The position numbers and the translations under genes were made by a program. Below the pieces are notes generated by a model that was not told where the DNA came from, made no database searches, and saw nothing but the letters and a program-made list of their open reading frames with translations. From the NCBI RefSeq assembly GCF_013362995.1, contig NZ_JABWDV010000373.1, forward strand, positions 1-35,465: 35,465 nucleotides of DNA. Reading direction: 5' to 3'. Source of the stretch: Streptomyces sp. TRM64462 (GTDB taxonomy: Bacteria > Actinomycetota > Actinomycetes > Streptomycetales > Streptomycetaceae). Below are positions 6,433 to 13,808 of the stretch, one piece after another. Numbering within the stretch: the first letter of the stretch is position 1; the number at the start of each line of letters is the position of its first letter.

Positions 6433-8862
6433 ATGGACAGTGGCGTACCGCAGCAGGAGCCACAGGGGTTCCCCGAAGCGGCCCGCGTCCCGCTCGCCGT
6501 GGTCGTCGTCGACCGCGGCGGACGCGTCTCGCACTGGTCGACCGGGGCGCGCAGGCTCTTCGGACCCGACCGCGCGCAGGCCGTCGGCCGGCCCGCCGAG
6601 GAGCTCCTGCCCATCTCCGGAGCCCTGTACGGCGACGACGCCCCCGGCCGCCCCGGCGACCCGTACGGCGACTGGGGCACCGACCGGGACCCGGCCCCCT
6701 GCCCGTCGGCCGGCCGCGCCCGGCTGCCCCGCCCCGGCGGCGGCAGCGACCGCGACCGCGCCGACGTGCTGTGGTGGGCGTACCCGCTGACCGGCTCCGG
6801 ACCCGAGCGGCTCCTGGTGCTCGCCGCCGACGCCGCGCGCTACGGCGACGAGCGCGGCGGCCCCGGACCGACCGGGCGGGTCGCACCCGGCTTCGCCCTG
6901 CACACCGAGTTCGAGGACGCCGAGGAACTCGCCCGCGGGCTGCCCGAGATCCTGCCCAGCACGAGCGTCCACGAGGCCACCCGCATCGTCACGCAGGTCC
7001 TCGAACTCGGCTACCCCGTCCTGGAGTTCAGCCACCGCGCCCGCATCCCCGTCACGCCCGACTGGGGCGTACCCCGCCGCGCCCGGCAGGTAGTCCAGCG
7101 GCAGGCACCCGCATCGCAGACACCGGTGCGACGCGGCCCTGCGGCGCGGGACGACACGGCGTACGACCTCGAACACGCCGCCGTCCGCGAACGCCTGGAG
7201 TTCCTCAACGAGGTCAGCTCCAGCATCGGCTCGTCCCTCGACCTCGCCCGTACGATCGAGGAGGTCAGCGCGGCGGTCGTGCCCCGGTTCACCGATGTCG
7301 CCGGCACCTACCTGCGCGAACAGGTCATCGCGGGCGAGGGTTTCCCGGACGGGCCGCCGGACGGTACGACGCTGTGGCACCGCGTCGCCGTCGAGCACGT
7401 CGACGCGCCCGGCCGCTGGGACGATGTGATCCCCGTCGGCGAGGCCATGCCGTTCCCCGTGCACACCCCGTTCTTCCAGTGCATGACCAGCGGCGAACCC
7501 GTCCTCGTCCCGCGCATCAGCGAGGAGGCGGGCACGGCCATCGCCGCCCAGTTCGAGAAGCGGGACATCCGGCCGCTCATCAACGGGCGCTCCATGCTGG
7601 TCGTCCCGCTCAAGGCGCGCGACGTCGTCCTCGGCTTCATGATCCTGCTGCGCCACCCGGAGCGCGCCCCGTTCGACGACATGGACCGCGTCACCGGCGC
7701 CGAACTCGCGGCCCGCGCGGGCCTCGTCCTCGACAACGCCCGCATGTACACGTACCAGGAGAACGTCGCCGAGACCCTCCAGGACTCCATGCTGCCGCAC
7801 GTCCCGGCGCGGCTCCCCGGCTGCGACACCGCCACCCGCTACCTGCCCGGCACGCTCCTCGGCCGGGTCGGCGGCGACTGGTTCGACACCGTCAAGCTGC
7901 CCGGCTCCCGCACCGCCCTCGTCGTCGGGGACGTCATGGGGCACGGCATCAACTCGGCCGCGATGATGGGGCAGTTGCGGACCGCCGTACAGACCATGGC
8001 CGGACTCGACGTGCCGCCCGCGCAGCTCCTGCGCAACCTCGACGACCTCGCCCAGCGGCTCGGCGAGCACTACCTCGCCACCTGCCTGTACGCCGTGTAC
8101 GACCCGGTCGCCGGCGAACTGGCCCTCGCCAACGCCGGCCATGTGCCGCCCGTACTCGTCCGCGCCCGCGACGGCCGCAGCGAACTCCTCGACCTGCCGT
8201 CCGGCGCGCCCGTCGGCGTCGGCGGCGTGCCGTTCGAGACGGTCCGCGTCCGCGTCGAGCCCGGCGACCGGCTCGTCATGTGCACGGATGGGCTGGTGGA
8301 GATGCGTGGCGAGGACATCGGCGTCGGCCTCGCCACGCTGTGCGCGTCCGCCGCGCACCCGGCGGCCTCCATGGACGACGCCTGCGACACCGTCATCCGC
8401 GCCCTCGGCAGCCGCGGCGGCCGGAAGGACGACGTCGCGCTGCTCATGGCCCGGCTCAACGGCATCGCCGCCGAGGACGTCGCCCGCTGGCGCCTCGACC
8501 CCGAACCCGGCGCCGCGCGCCGCGCCCGCCGGCTCACCCGCGCCCGGCTCGCCGACTGGGGCCTGCACGACCTCGCCGACACGGCGGAGCTGCTGGTCAG
8601 CGAGGTCGTCACCAACGCCGTACGGCACGCGGGCAGTGGCCGGCCGGTGGAACTCCGGCTCGTACGGACCGACATCCTGCTCTGCGAGGTCACCGACGGC
8701 GGCCACACCCTGCCCACGCTGCGTGCCGCGGGGCCCGGCGACGAGGGCGGGCGCGGGCTGCGGGTCGTCGGCGCACTCGCCCGCGAGTGGGGCGCGAGCC
8801 GTTCGGCGGACGGCACATCCGTGTGGTTCGAACTGCCCCTGCCGAGGAAGACCAGAACCTGA
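6433..8862 (+). CDS. PAS-GAF-PP2C(SpoIIE)-HATPase signalling protein
   Basis: Multidomain 809-residue regulator expected to dephosphorylate an anti-sigma-factor antagonist through its PP2C domain and to bind ATP through an RsbW-like kinase domain. Domains in order: PAS about 15-75; a low-complexity segment; GAF about 245-440; SpoIIE/PP2C about 445-675, with GGDWFD, GDVMGHG, CTDGLVEMR and GRKDDVALL supplying the metal-binding Asp residues; HATPase_c about 685-805, with the N-box VVTNAVRHAG and GGRGLRVV. All key phosphatase and ATPase motifs look intact. The ATG at 6433 has GGAAGGAG about 10 bases upstream. The protein resembles Streptomyces proteins such as OsaC in carrying both partner-switching activities, but the kinase domain here is C-terminal. 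No anti-sigma antagonist (STAS) gene is adjacent. A SigB-type sigma factor lies 25 kb away in this window; a link is only inference. Confidence 0.92.
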   Translation: MDSGVPQQEPQGFPEAARVPLAVVVVDRGGRVSHWSTGARRLFGPDRAQAVGRPAEELLPISGALYGDDAPGRPGDPYGDWGTDRDPAPCPSAGRARLPRPGGGSDRDRADVLWWAYPLTGSGPERLLVLAADAARYGDERGGPGPTGRVAPGFALHTEFEDAEELARGLPEILPSTSVHEATRIVTQVLELGYPVLEFSHRARIPVTPDWGVPRRARQVVQRQAPASQTPVRRGPAARDDTAYDLEHAAVRERLEFLNEVSSSIGSSLDLARTIEEVSAAVVPRFTDVAGTYLREQVIAGEGFPDGPPDGTTLWHRVAVEHVDAPGRWDDVIPVGEAMPFPVHTPFFQCMTSGEPVLVPRISEEAGTAIAAQFEKRDIRPLINGRSMLVVPLKARDVVLGFMILLRHPERAPFDDMDRVTGAELAARAGLVLDNARMYTYQENVAETLQDSMLPHVPARLPGCDTATRYLPGTLLGRVGGDWFDTVKLPGSRTALVVGDVMGHGINSAAMMGQLRTAVQTMAGLDVPPAQLLRNLDDLAQRLGEHYLATCLYAVYDPVAGELALANAGHVPPVLVRARDGRSELLDLPSGAPVGVGGVPFETVRVRVEPGDRLVMCTDGLVEMRGEDIGVGLATLCASAAHPAASMDDACDTVIRALGSRGGRKDDVALLMARLNGIAAEDVARWRLDPEPGAARRARRLTRARLADWGLHDLADTAELLVSEVVTNAVRHAGSGRPVELRLVRTDILLCEVTDGGHTLPTLRAAGPGDEGGRGLRVVGALAREWGASRSADGTSVWFELPLPRKTRT

Positions 8863-8899
8863 CGATCTTTCGGCCCGTGGGTTGGGGAGGCGGCAGGAC

Positions 8900-9655
8900 A
8901 TGACCGAGACGAACCGCTGCACCGAGACGAACCGCTACAGGGACGCCTGGGAGGGCTTCTGGCGGGAGGCGTCGCCGGAGCCGGGCGCCGTGTTCTGGGA
9001 CGCGGACCCGGCACTGACGGCGGCGGTCCACCTGCCGCTGTTCACGCCGCACCTCACCGAGCCCGGGCTGCCGCTCGTGGACCTCGGGTGCGGCAACGGC
9101 ACCCAGTCCGTGTTCCTCGCCGGCCGGCTGCCCGGCCCGGTGCTGGGCGTCGACGTGTCGGCGGCCGCGCTGGAGCGGGCGCGCGCCCAGGACGCCGCGG
9201 GCGCCGTGCGGTTCCGGGAGCTGGACGTGACGGACGGTCCGGCGGTGGCCGCGCTGAGCGGCGAACTGGGCGACGCCAACGTCTACATGCGGGGCGTCCT
9301 GCACCAGACCGCGCCGCAGGACCGTGACGTTCTCGCCGGCACGATCGCCACGCTGCTGGGGGAGCGTGGCCGGGCGTTCGTCGTGGAGCCCGCCGAGGCC
9401 GCCGGAAAGGCCCTGGGCGCCCTGGCCCAGGGACCGGGCGGCCCGCCGGCCAAGCTCCTGCCGGTGCTGAAGCACGGCATCACACCGGGAGCCGTGGCCG
9501 ACGCGGCCGTACCGGGGCACTTCGAGGCCGCCGGGCTCGACGTCCTGGCCTCGGGTGAGGCACCGCTCGCCACGACCGAGCACACGCCGGACGGCACCCC
9601 CGTCGAGCTGCCGTCGCTGTGGCTCGTGGTGGGCTGCGCCCGACGTCGCGGCTGA
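8900..9655 (+). CDS. Class I SAM-dependent methyltransferase
   Basis: Predicted cytoplasmic methyltransferase of 251 residues. The SAM-binding motif I is VDLGCGNGTQS, followed after one helix by the acidic ribose-binding LGVDVS, then ELDVTDG as motif II and NVYMRGVLHQ in the motif IV region. The N-terminal segment YRDAWEGFWREA...GAVFWD is typical of small-molecule methyltransferases in actinomycetes. The start is ATG at 8900, preceded by GGGGAGG further up and GGCAGGA close by. It begins 37 bases after the PP2C gene and may be co-transcribed with it. The acceptor substrate cannot be read from the sequence. The first residues hold a short duplication (TETNRCTETNRY). Confidence 0.88.
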   Translation: MTETNRCTETNRYRDAWEGFWREASPEPGAVFWDADPALTAAVHLPLFTPHLTEPGLPLVDLGCGNGTQSVFLAGRLPGPVLGVDVSAAALERARAQDAAGAVRFRELDVTDGPAVAALSGELGDANVYMRGVLHQTAPQDRDVLAGTIATLLGERGRAFVVEPAEAAGKALGALAQGPGGPPAKLLPVLKHGITPGAVADAAVPGHFEAAGLDVLASGEAPLATTEHTPDGTPVELPSLWLVVGCARRRG

Positions 9656-9680
9656 CGTCGCGCCCGAGGTCGCGGTCTCG

Positions 9681-9728
9681 GTGTCGCGCCCGACGTCGCG
9701 GCCGGTGTCGCGCCCGACGTCGCGGCCG
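9681..9728. repeat. 24-bp perfect tandem repeat, two copies
   Basis: Two identical 24-bp units beginning GTGTCGCGCCCGAC (9681-9704 and 9705-9728), preceded by degenerate gtcgcg-gc copies from about 9645. They fill the space between the convergent methyltransferase and hemerythrin genes. They probably arose by slippage and could act as a weak bidirectional terminator. The GTGTCGCG core also appears in the tandem duplication at 3644-3671. Confidence 0.7.
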
Positions 9729-9745
9729 GCGTACGGGCGGCGCGG

Positions 9746-10309
9746 TCAGCTCTCCTTGCCGCGCCCCGAGATCGCGTCGCGCACCCTGTCGACGAGCCCC
9801 GTGCCCGGCGCGAGCAGCTTGTTGAGGGGCGGCCTGTCCGGGGCGGCCGGGTGCGGGCGGGTCGGCGCCGTCTTCTTGGCCGTCCGCACCTTGTCGCCGA
9901 GCCGGCTCAGCTCGTCGGGCGGACAGGACGCGCGCAGCCGCGGCATCAGATCGGCCTCCTCGTCGGCGACGTGCTCGCGGATCTGCGCCATCAACTGGAC
10001 GATCAGCGCGTCGAACCGGGGGTCGCCCGCCTGGCAGCTCTCCAGGTCCTTCATCGTGCGCTCGGCGGCGCCGTGGTCCTCCAGTTCCTTGTCCGCGAGC
10101 GCGTCCCCGCCGGGAACGTGCTCGCGCACGGCCGGGTACAGGTACTCCTCCTCGGCGATCGAGTGGCGTACCAGCTCCATGGTCGCCTGATCGGCGAGAG
10201 TCTTGCGCCGGTCGTCGCCGGCGGGCAGCTCCTCGATGCGGGTGAACAGCTCTTCCACTTCCCTGTGATCGCTGATGAGCTCGCTGATCACGTCTCCGGC
10301 CTGGGGCAT
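9746..10309 (-). CDS. Hemerythrin-like (HHE) domain protein
   Basis: Predicted di-iron hemerythrin/HHE cation-binding protein of 187 residues, likely to sense or bind O2, NO or iron in the cytoplasm. The four-helix bundle is marked by ligand-type motifs in order: SDHREVEELF, RHSIAEEEYLYP, LEDHGAAERTM and REHVADEEADLMP. The tail after about residue 140 is basic and Pro-rich. I choose the ATG at 10309 (MPQAGD) because GAGGAG lies 7 bases upstream. A longer frame upstream has no such site and an unlikely sequence. Such genes are often under stress sigma factors in Streptomyces, but I found no good SigB-type promoter here. Confidence 0.9.
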   Translation of the reverse strand: MPQAGDVISELISDHREVEELFTRIEELPAGDDRRKTLADQATMELVRHSIAEEEYLYPAVREHVPGGDALADKELEDHGAAERTMKDLESCQAGDPRFDALIVQLMAQIREHVADEEADLMPRLRASCPPDELSRLGDKVRTAKKTAPTRPHPAAPDRPPLNKLLAPGTGLVDRVRDAISGRGKES

Positions 10310-10464
10310 GGCTCCGCTCCTCTGTGGGGTGGCTCGGTTCTGTGGTGGTTCGGTGGATGCACAGGCCGGATACCACCGAAAGAGGGTGATATGCGTCATT
10401 CCCCTGCCGGGGCAGGCCGGGGTAGCGTGCGCGCAAGCGCATCGAACACACTGACGGACCGGTT

Positions 10465-10971
10465 GTGTACCCAGACCTCGCCCCGATCGTCGCGGCCACC
10501 ACGCAGTGGCTCACCCGCGCCTACCCCGCAGGCGGAGGCGCCGTCGACCGCGCCCTCGCCGAGGCGCAGGCCCGGCAGGCCGTGAGCCTCGCGGCCGCCC
10601 TGCGCTACCCGACGGAGCTGGACGCCGCCCTTGTCGCCGTGACCGGCGCGGGCGGCGCCGACCGCCTGGACTGGATCACCGGCGCGGACAGCGCCGGCGA
10701 CCCCGCGCCGTGGCGTACGTGGGTGGACGAGACGGTGGCGAGCTGGGCGGCGTGCCTGCTGGGCAGCCCGGAGCTGGCGGCCGCCGCGGTCGCCGCCGTA
10801 CCGGACGGGGCGGAGTTCCGCCGGCTCCTCGTCCCCGGTGACCGCGACCACCGTGCCGCCGCCCTCCTGCGCCACCCGGACCTCCTGGCCCCGGTGGCCG
10901 GCCTCCACCGCGCGGAACTCCTCGCCCTGCTGTCCCTCACGGGCTCCGAGGACGCGACACCGGCGGCGTAA
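10465..10971 (+). CDS. Hypothetical protein (Ala/Leu-rich, probably helical)
   Basis: 168 residues starting at GTG 10465. I do not recognise the family. The sequence is strongly amphipathic and Ala-rich (VAATTQWLTRAYP, AEAQARQAVSLAAAL, SWAACLLGSPELAAAAVAAV), with no signal peptide, membrane helix, zinc motif or catalytic signature I can name. It has a conserved look in the middle (DWITGADSAGDPAPWRTWVDE). No Shine-Dalgarno site is visible before the GTG, so the true start may differ. Third-position GC is as high as in neighbouring genes, which supports coding. It is divergent from the hemerythrin gene and converges on the aminotransferase gene. Confidence 0.6.
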   Translation: MYPDLAPIVAATTQWLTRAYPAGGGAVDRALAEAQARQAVSLAAALRYPTELDAALVAVTGAGGADRLDWITGADSAGDPAPWRTWVDETVASWAACLLGSPELAAAAVAAVPDGAEFRRLLVPGDRDHRAAALLRHPDLLAPVAGLHRAELLALLSLTGSEDATPAA

Positions 10972-10979
10972 GGCCCCGG

Positions 10980-11011
10980 TCACCCTCCGGTCAGATCACC
11001 CTCCGGTCAGA
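10980..11011. repeat. 16-bp tandem duplication at the aminotransferase stop codon
   Basis: TCACCCTCCGGTCAGA is repeated perfectly at 10980-10995 and 10996-11011. The minus-strand stop codon (11007-11009) of the aminotransferase gene is inside the second copy, so the duplication touches the gene end without altering the frame. Confidence 0.7.
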
Positions 11012-12182
11012 CAGCGACCGGCAGCAGCGTCGCGGCGATGCCCCGCGCGAGCTGCCCGACCCGGTCGGACGGAAGCCCCGCGATGTTGACGCGGCCCGCC
11101 GTGGTGCCGTAGACGGCGTGGTCGCGGCGCAGCGTGCGCATCTGCTCCGGCGTCAGCGGCAACCCGGCGAACATGCCCTTCTGGCGGGACAGCGGCTCCG
11201 CCCACGCACCGCAGCCCAGCGACTCCAGCGCCGCGACCAGGGCCGTCCGGTTGGCGGCGATACGGGAGCGCATCACGTCCAGCTCCGCGCGCCACGCCGC
11301 CCGCAGGGCCTCGTCCTCCAGGATCGTCGTCACGATCGCCGCGCCGTGCTCGGGCGGCATCGAGTACAGCGTCCTGGCCGCGTTCTGCAGGGCGGTCTCG
11401 ACATGCCGCAGGGCCGCACGCGACGAGCCCAGCACGATCGCGCAGCCCGTACGGTCCGCGTACAGGCCGAAGTTCTTCGAGCAGCTCACCGCGATCAGCA
11501 CCTCGGGCAGCCGCTCCGCCAGCATCCGCGTCGCCCACAGGTCGTCCTCCAGGCCGTCGCCGAGGCCGTGGTACGCCAGGTCCACGAACGGCACCCAGCC
11601 CGCGCCGGACGCCAGGTCCGCCAGCGCCTCCCACACCTCGCGCGTCGGGTCGACGCCCGTCGGGTTGTGGCAGCAGCCCTGGAGCAGCACGACGTCGTCG
11701 CGGCCCGCGCCGCGCAGATCGTCCAGCAGGCCCTGCGGTTCGGTCCAGCGGTACGTACGGACCGCGAGGCCCGCCGCCTCCAGGATCGGGCGGTGGTTGA
11801 CGTACGCCGGGTCGCTGATCCACACCGTCGTACCCGGCCGCGTCTGCCGCACCAGGTCCGCGAGGAGCCGCAGCGCGCCCGTGCCGGCCACGGTCTGCAC
11901 CGCGGTGGCCCGCGCCGTGAGCGTCCCGTCACCGAGGACGGTCGTCAGCATGGCGCGGTTGAAGGCCACGTTGCCGGACAGGCCCCGGTACTCCTTCGAC
12001 GCGGAACGCTCCGCCAGGCGTATCTCCGCGTCCCGCACGGCCCGCATCACCGGCGTCACGCCCGTGTGGTCCCGGTACACGCCGAGCACCAGGTTCAGCC
12101 GCTCCGGGCGCGGGTCGGCGCCGAACTCGGCGGTCAGGTCCCACAGCGGGTCGACCGGCGGGGGAGGCAGCAGTTCAAGCAT
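11007..12182 (-). CDS. Aspartate/aromatic amino acid aminotransferase (class I, PLP)
   Basis: Predicted PLP-dependent transaminase of the AspC/TyrB (I-alpha) group, 391 residues, which swaps amino groups between aspartate or aromatic amino acids and 2-oxoglutarate. Family signatures include NLVLGVYRDHTGVTPVM, the substrate loop KEYRGLSGN, ISDPAYVNHRPI, LLQGCCHNPTGVDPT, and the PLP-lysine region SCSKNFGLYADRTG with Lys236. The C-terminal substrate arginine is in the GRVNIAGL segment. The ATG at 12182 overlaps the end of the EamA transporter gene by 8 bases, so the two are probably translationally coupled, exporter first. The pairing suggests the transporter moves the amino acid or its oxo acid. 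Specificity cannot be decided from sequence alone. Confidence 0.92.
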   Translation of the reverse strand: MLELLPPPPVDPLWDLTAEFGADPRPERLNLVLGVYRDHTGVTPVMRAVRDAEIRLAERSASKEYRGLSGNVAFNRAMLTTVLGDGTLTARATAVQTVAGTGALRLLADLVRQTRPGTTVWISDPAYVNHRPILEAAGLAVRTYRWTEPQGLLDDLRGAGRDDVVLLQGCCHNPTGVDPTREVWEALADLASGAGWVPFVDLAYHGLGDGLEDDLWATRMLAERLPEVLIAVSCSKNFGLYADRTGCAIVLGSSRAALRHVETALQNAARTLYSMPPEHGAAIVTTILEDEALRAAWRAELDVMRSRIAANRTALVAALESLGCGAWAEPLSRQKGMFAGLPLTPEQMRTLRRDHAVYGTTAGRVNIAGLPSDRVGQLARGIAATLLPVAV

Positions 12183-13137
12183 GAGAGGAGACCTCCTGAG
12201 GGGGCAGGGAACGGGGACGGCGGTTCGCCAGGACCACGCCCGCCGTGATGAGAGGAACGCCGACGACGACCGCGGCCGTCGGCCGCTCGCCCAGCAGCGG
12301 GATCGCCAGCAGCACCACCGCCACCGGGCTCAGGCTGCCGATCACGGAGCTGCGCTCGGCGCCGAGACGCCGGATCGCGAACGCGTACAGGAGCCCGGCG
12401 CACAGCCCCACGCCCAGCCCCTGCACCACCAGGAACAGGGCGATGTCGTCCGCCGCCGCGTTCGCCAGACCGCTCGGCAGGGCGCCCACCGCCACCAGCA
12501 GCGCGACGAGCGCGAACGACGGCACGCACAGCAGCCCGATCGACCCCACCGGGTCGAGGTCCACCTCACGCAGCCCCACCGTGTACAGCGCCCACAGCCC
12601 GCTCGCGACCAGCAGCGTCCCCGAGCCCAGCATCACGTCGCGGTCGAACGGCACCGCGTACCGCGACACCAGCGCCACGACACCCACCGCGATCAGCGCG
12701 AGCCCGGCCCCCTGCGTCCCGCGCGGCAGCCCGCGCCCCCGCGCCACCATCAGCGCCGACACGAACAGCGGCACCATGCCCGGCACGATCGCCCCGACGA
12801 ACGCCGCCGACGTCAGCGAACCGCCGAACATCGCCGCCAGGAAGAACGGCACCCCCGCCCCGCACACGATCTTCGCGGCGGGCCCCGGCCGCACGGCGGC
12901 CAGCGCGCGCCGCCGCCGCCACAGCGCGGGCGCCAGCACCACCAGCGGCACACCGAACCGCAGCAGTGCCGCGTCGGCGGGCAGCAGCGTCGACGCGCTC
13001 AGCGCCCGGGCGCTCAGCGCGAACGCCGCCCAGACCGACACGGTCAGCAGGAGCGCCGCCAGGCCCACCGCCTGCGGGGACATACGCAGCCCACGGCTCG
13101 GCGCGGGCGCCACCCCCGCGATGTTCGTCGCGACCAA
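12175..13137 (-). CDS. EamA/DMT-family transporter
   Basis: Predicted ten-helix inner-membrane exporter of the drug/metabolite superfamily, with two EamA repeats. Helices are readable from LAALLLTVSVWAAFALSA to VVVGVPLITAGVVLANR. I set the start at a TTG at 13137 because GGAGGG lies 5 bases upstream. An ATG at 13083 (MSPQAV) has no such site and would give a protein 18 residues shorter, still with all helices; an ATG at 13194 would be longer. The stop codon lies inside the first codons of the aminotransferase gene. It is divergent from an Lrp/AsnC regulator, which makes it a likely target. The likely cargo is an amino acid or a related metabolite, by context only. Confidence 0.85.
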   Translation of the reverse strand: MVATNIAGVAPAPSRGLRMSPQAVGLAALLLTVSVWAAFALSARALSASTLLPADAALLRFGVPLVVLAPALWRRRRALAAVRPGPAAKIVCGAGVPFFLAAMFGGSLTSAAFVGAIVPGMVPLFVSALMVARGRGLPRGTQGAGLALIAVGVVALVSRYAVPFDRDVMLGSGTLLVASGLWALYTVGLREVDLDPVGSIGLLCVPSFALVALLVAVGALPSGLANAAADDIALFLVVQGLGVGLCAGLLYAFAIRRLGAERSSVIGSLSPVAVVLLAIPLLGERPTAAVVVGVPLITAGVVLANRRPRSLPPQEVSSHA

Positions 13138-13161
13138 GAAGTCCCTCCACAGCCCACAGAA

Positions 13162-13171
13162 CGGATATCCG
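13162..13171. promoter_or_regulatory. Perfect 10-bp palindrome upstream of the EamA gene
   Basis: CGGATATCCG, 25 bases above the TTG start at 13137. An operator for the divergent Lrp-type regulator is possible, though it does not match the palindrome at 13254-13266. Confidence 0.3.
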
Positions 13172-13221
13172 CAGCTCCCGCCCCGGCGAGGCAACGCTAG
13201 GGCTTCCGCCGCGGCAGCCGA

Positions 13222-13250
13222 TTGCTAGTTCTGCCTCTCGGACCTATGTT
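13222..13250 (+). promoter_or_regulatory. Vegetative-type promoter of the Lrp/AsnC gene
   Basis: -35 TTGCTA (13222-13227), 17-base spacer, -10 TATGTT (13245-13250). Each hexamer matches 4 of 6 consensus positions. Predicted transcription start is near 13257, about 30 bases before the GTG at 13288. Confidence 0.55.
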
Positions 13251-13253
13251 TGG

Positions 13254-13266
13254 GGCAGAATCTGCC
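13254..13266. promoter_or_regulatory. Palindrome GGCAGA-A-TCTGCC at the Lrp gene's predicted +1
   Basis: Perfect 6-bp arms around a central A. A further half-site TTCTGCC occurs at 13229-13235, between the -35 and -10 boxes, 25 bases away centre to centre. The position fits autorepression by the Lrp/AsnC protein. Binding is inferred. Confidence 0.5.
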
Positions 13267-13287
13267 AAGAACCGGCCGGGAGGCCCC

Positions 13288-13761
13288 GTGGACGACACCG
13301 ATCTGCAGATCATCCGCGAGCTGCAGGCCGACGGACGGCTCTCCAACCAGGACCTCGCCGACCGCGTCCGGCTGTCCCCCTCACCCTGTCTGCGCCGCGT
13401 CCGCCGCCTGGAGGAGTCCGGCCTCATCCGCGGCTACACGGCGATGGTCGACCAGGTCGCCTTCGGCCTGCCGATCACCGTGTTCGTCCGCATCCGCCTG
13501 GAACGGCACACGGCGGACGCCGTCGCCGTGTTCGAGGAGCACGTCGGTCTCATCGAGCACATCCAGGACTGCTACCTGATGGCAGGAAGCAGCGACTACC
13601 TGCTGCGCGTCGTCATCGAGAGCCTGGAGGCGTACGAGCACCTCGTCCGCCACCGCGTCCACGCCATCCCCGGCATCGCGTCCATCGAGTCGAGCTTCGC
13701 GTTCGGCAGCGTCAAGCAGTCCCGTACGTATCCGGCCCCTCGCCAGGCCCCGCCCCGCTGA
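13288..13761 (+). CDS. Lrp/AsnC family transcriptional regulator
   Basis: 157-residue regulator that senses amino acids or related small molecules. The N-terminal winged helix-turn-helix runs from DDTDLQIIRELQADGRLS to RVRRLEESGLIRGYTA (residues 2-52). The RAM/ligand-binding domain follows (about 65-145), including HIQDCYLMAGSSDYLLRVVIE and the Lrp-type C-terminal strand IASIESSFAF. I start at GTG 13288, which has GGGAGG 4 bases upstream; a longer in-frame start at 13222 precedes the predicted transcription start and is unlikely. It is divergent from the EamA-aminotransferase pair and 47 bases upstream of the peptidase operon. The likely targets are its own gene and one or both flanking operons. 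Confidence 0.93.
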   Translation: MDDTDLQIIRELQADGRLSNQDLADRVRLSPSPCLRRVRRLEESGLIRGYTAMVDQVAFGLPITVFVRIRLERHTADAVAVFEEHVGLIEHIQDCYLMAGSSDYLLRVVIESLEAYEHLVRHRVHAIPGIASIESSFAFGSVKQSRTYPAPRQAPPR

Positions 13762-13796
13762 CGGGTCCGCACCTGGTCCGGGTCACCGCCGCCGCG

Positions 13797-13802
13797 TAAC
13801 TT
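13797..13802 (+). promoter_or_regulatory. -10 box for a leaderless M55 peptidase mRNA
   Basis: TAACTT, exactly 6 bases before the ATG at 13809, the spacing expected if transcription starts at the A of the start codon. There is no ribosome-binding site upstream of the ATG. No clear -35 is seen. Confidence 0.5.
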
Positions 13803-13808
13803 GTGGGC

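Noticed and set aside
3574..8922. A 1782-codon open frame on the minus strand
   Set aside because: It runs antisense to the MFS and PP2C genes, both of which show full sets of family motifs. Its own translation is Gly/Ala/Arg-rich without domains. It is open only because of high third-position GC.
11134..13200. A 688-codon plus-strand open frame
   Set aside because: Antisense to the aminotransferase and EamA genes, with low-complexity Arg/Ser/His translation and no motifs.
3342..13200. A secondary-metabolite gene cluster (transporter, methyltransferase, aminotransferase, regulator)
   Set aside because: No polyketide synthase, peptide synthetase, terpene synthase, precursor peptide or other core enzyme is present, and the genes fall into separate small units.
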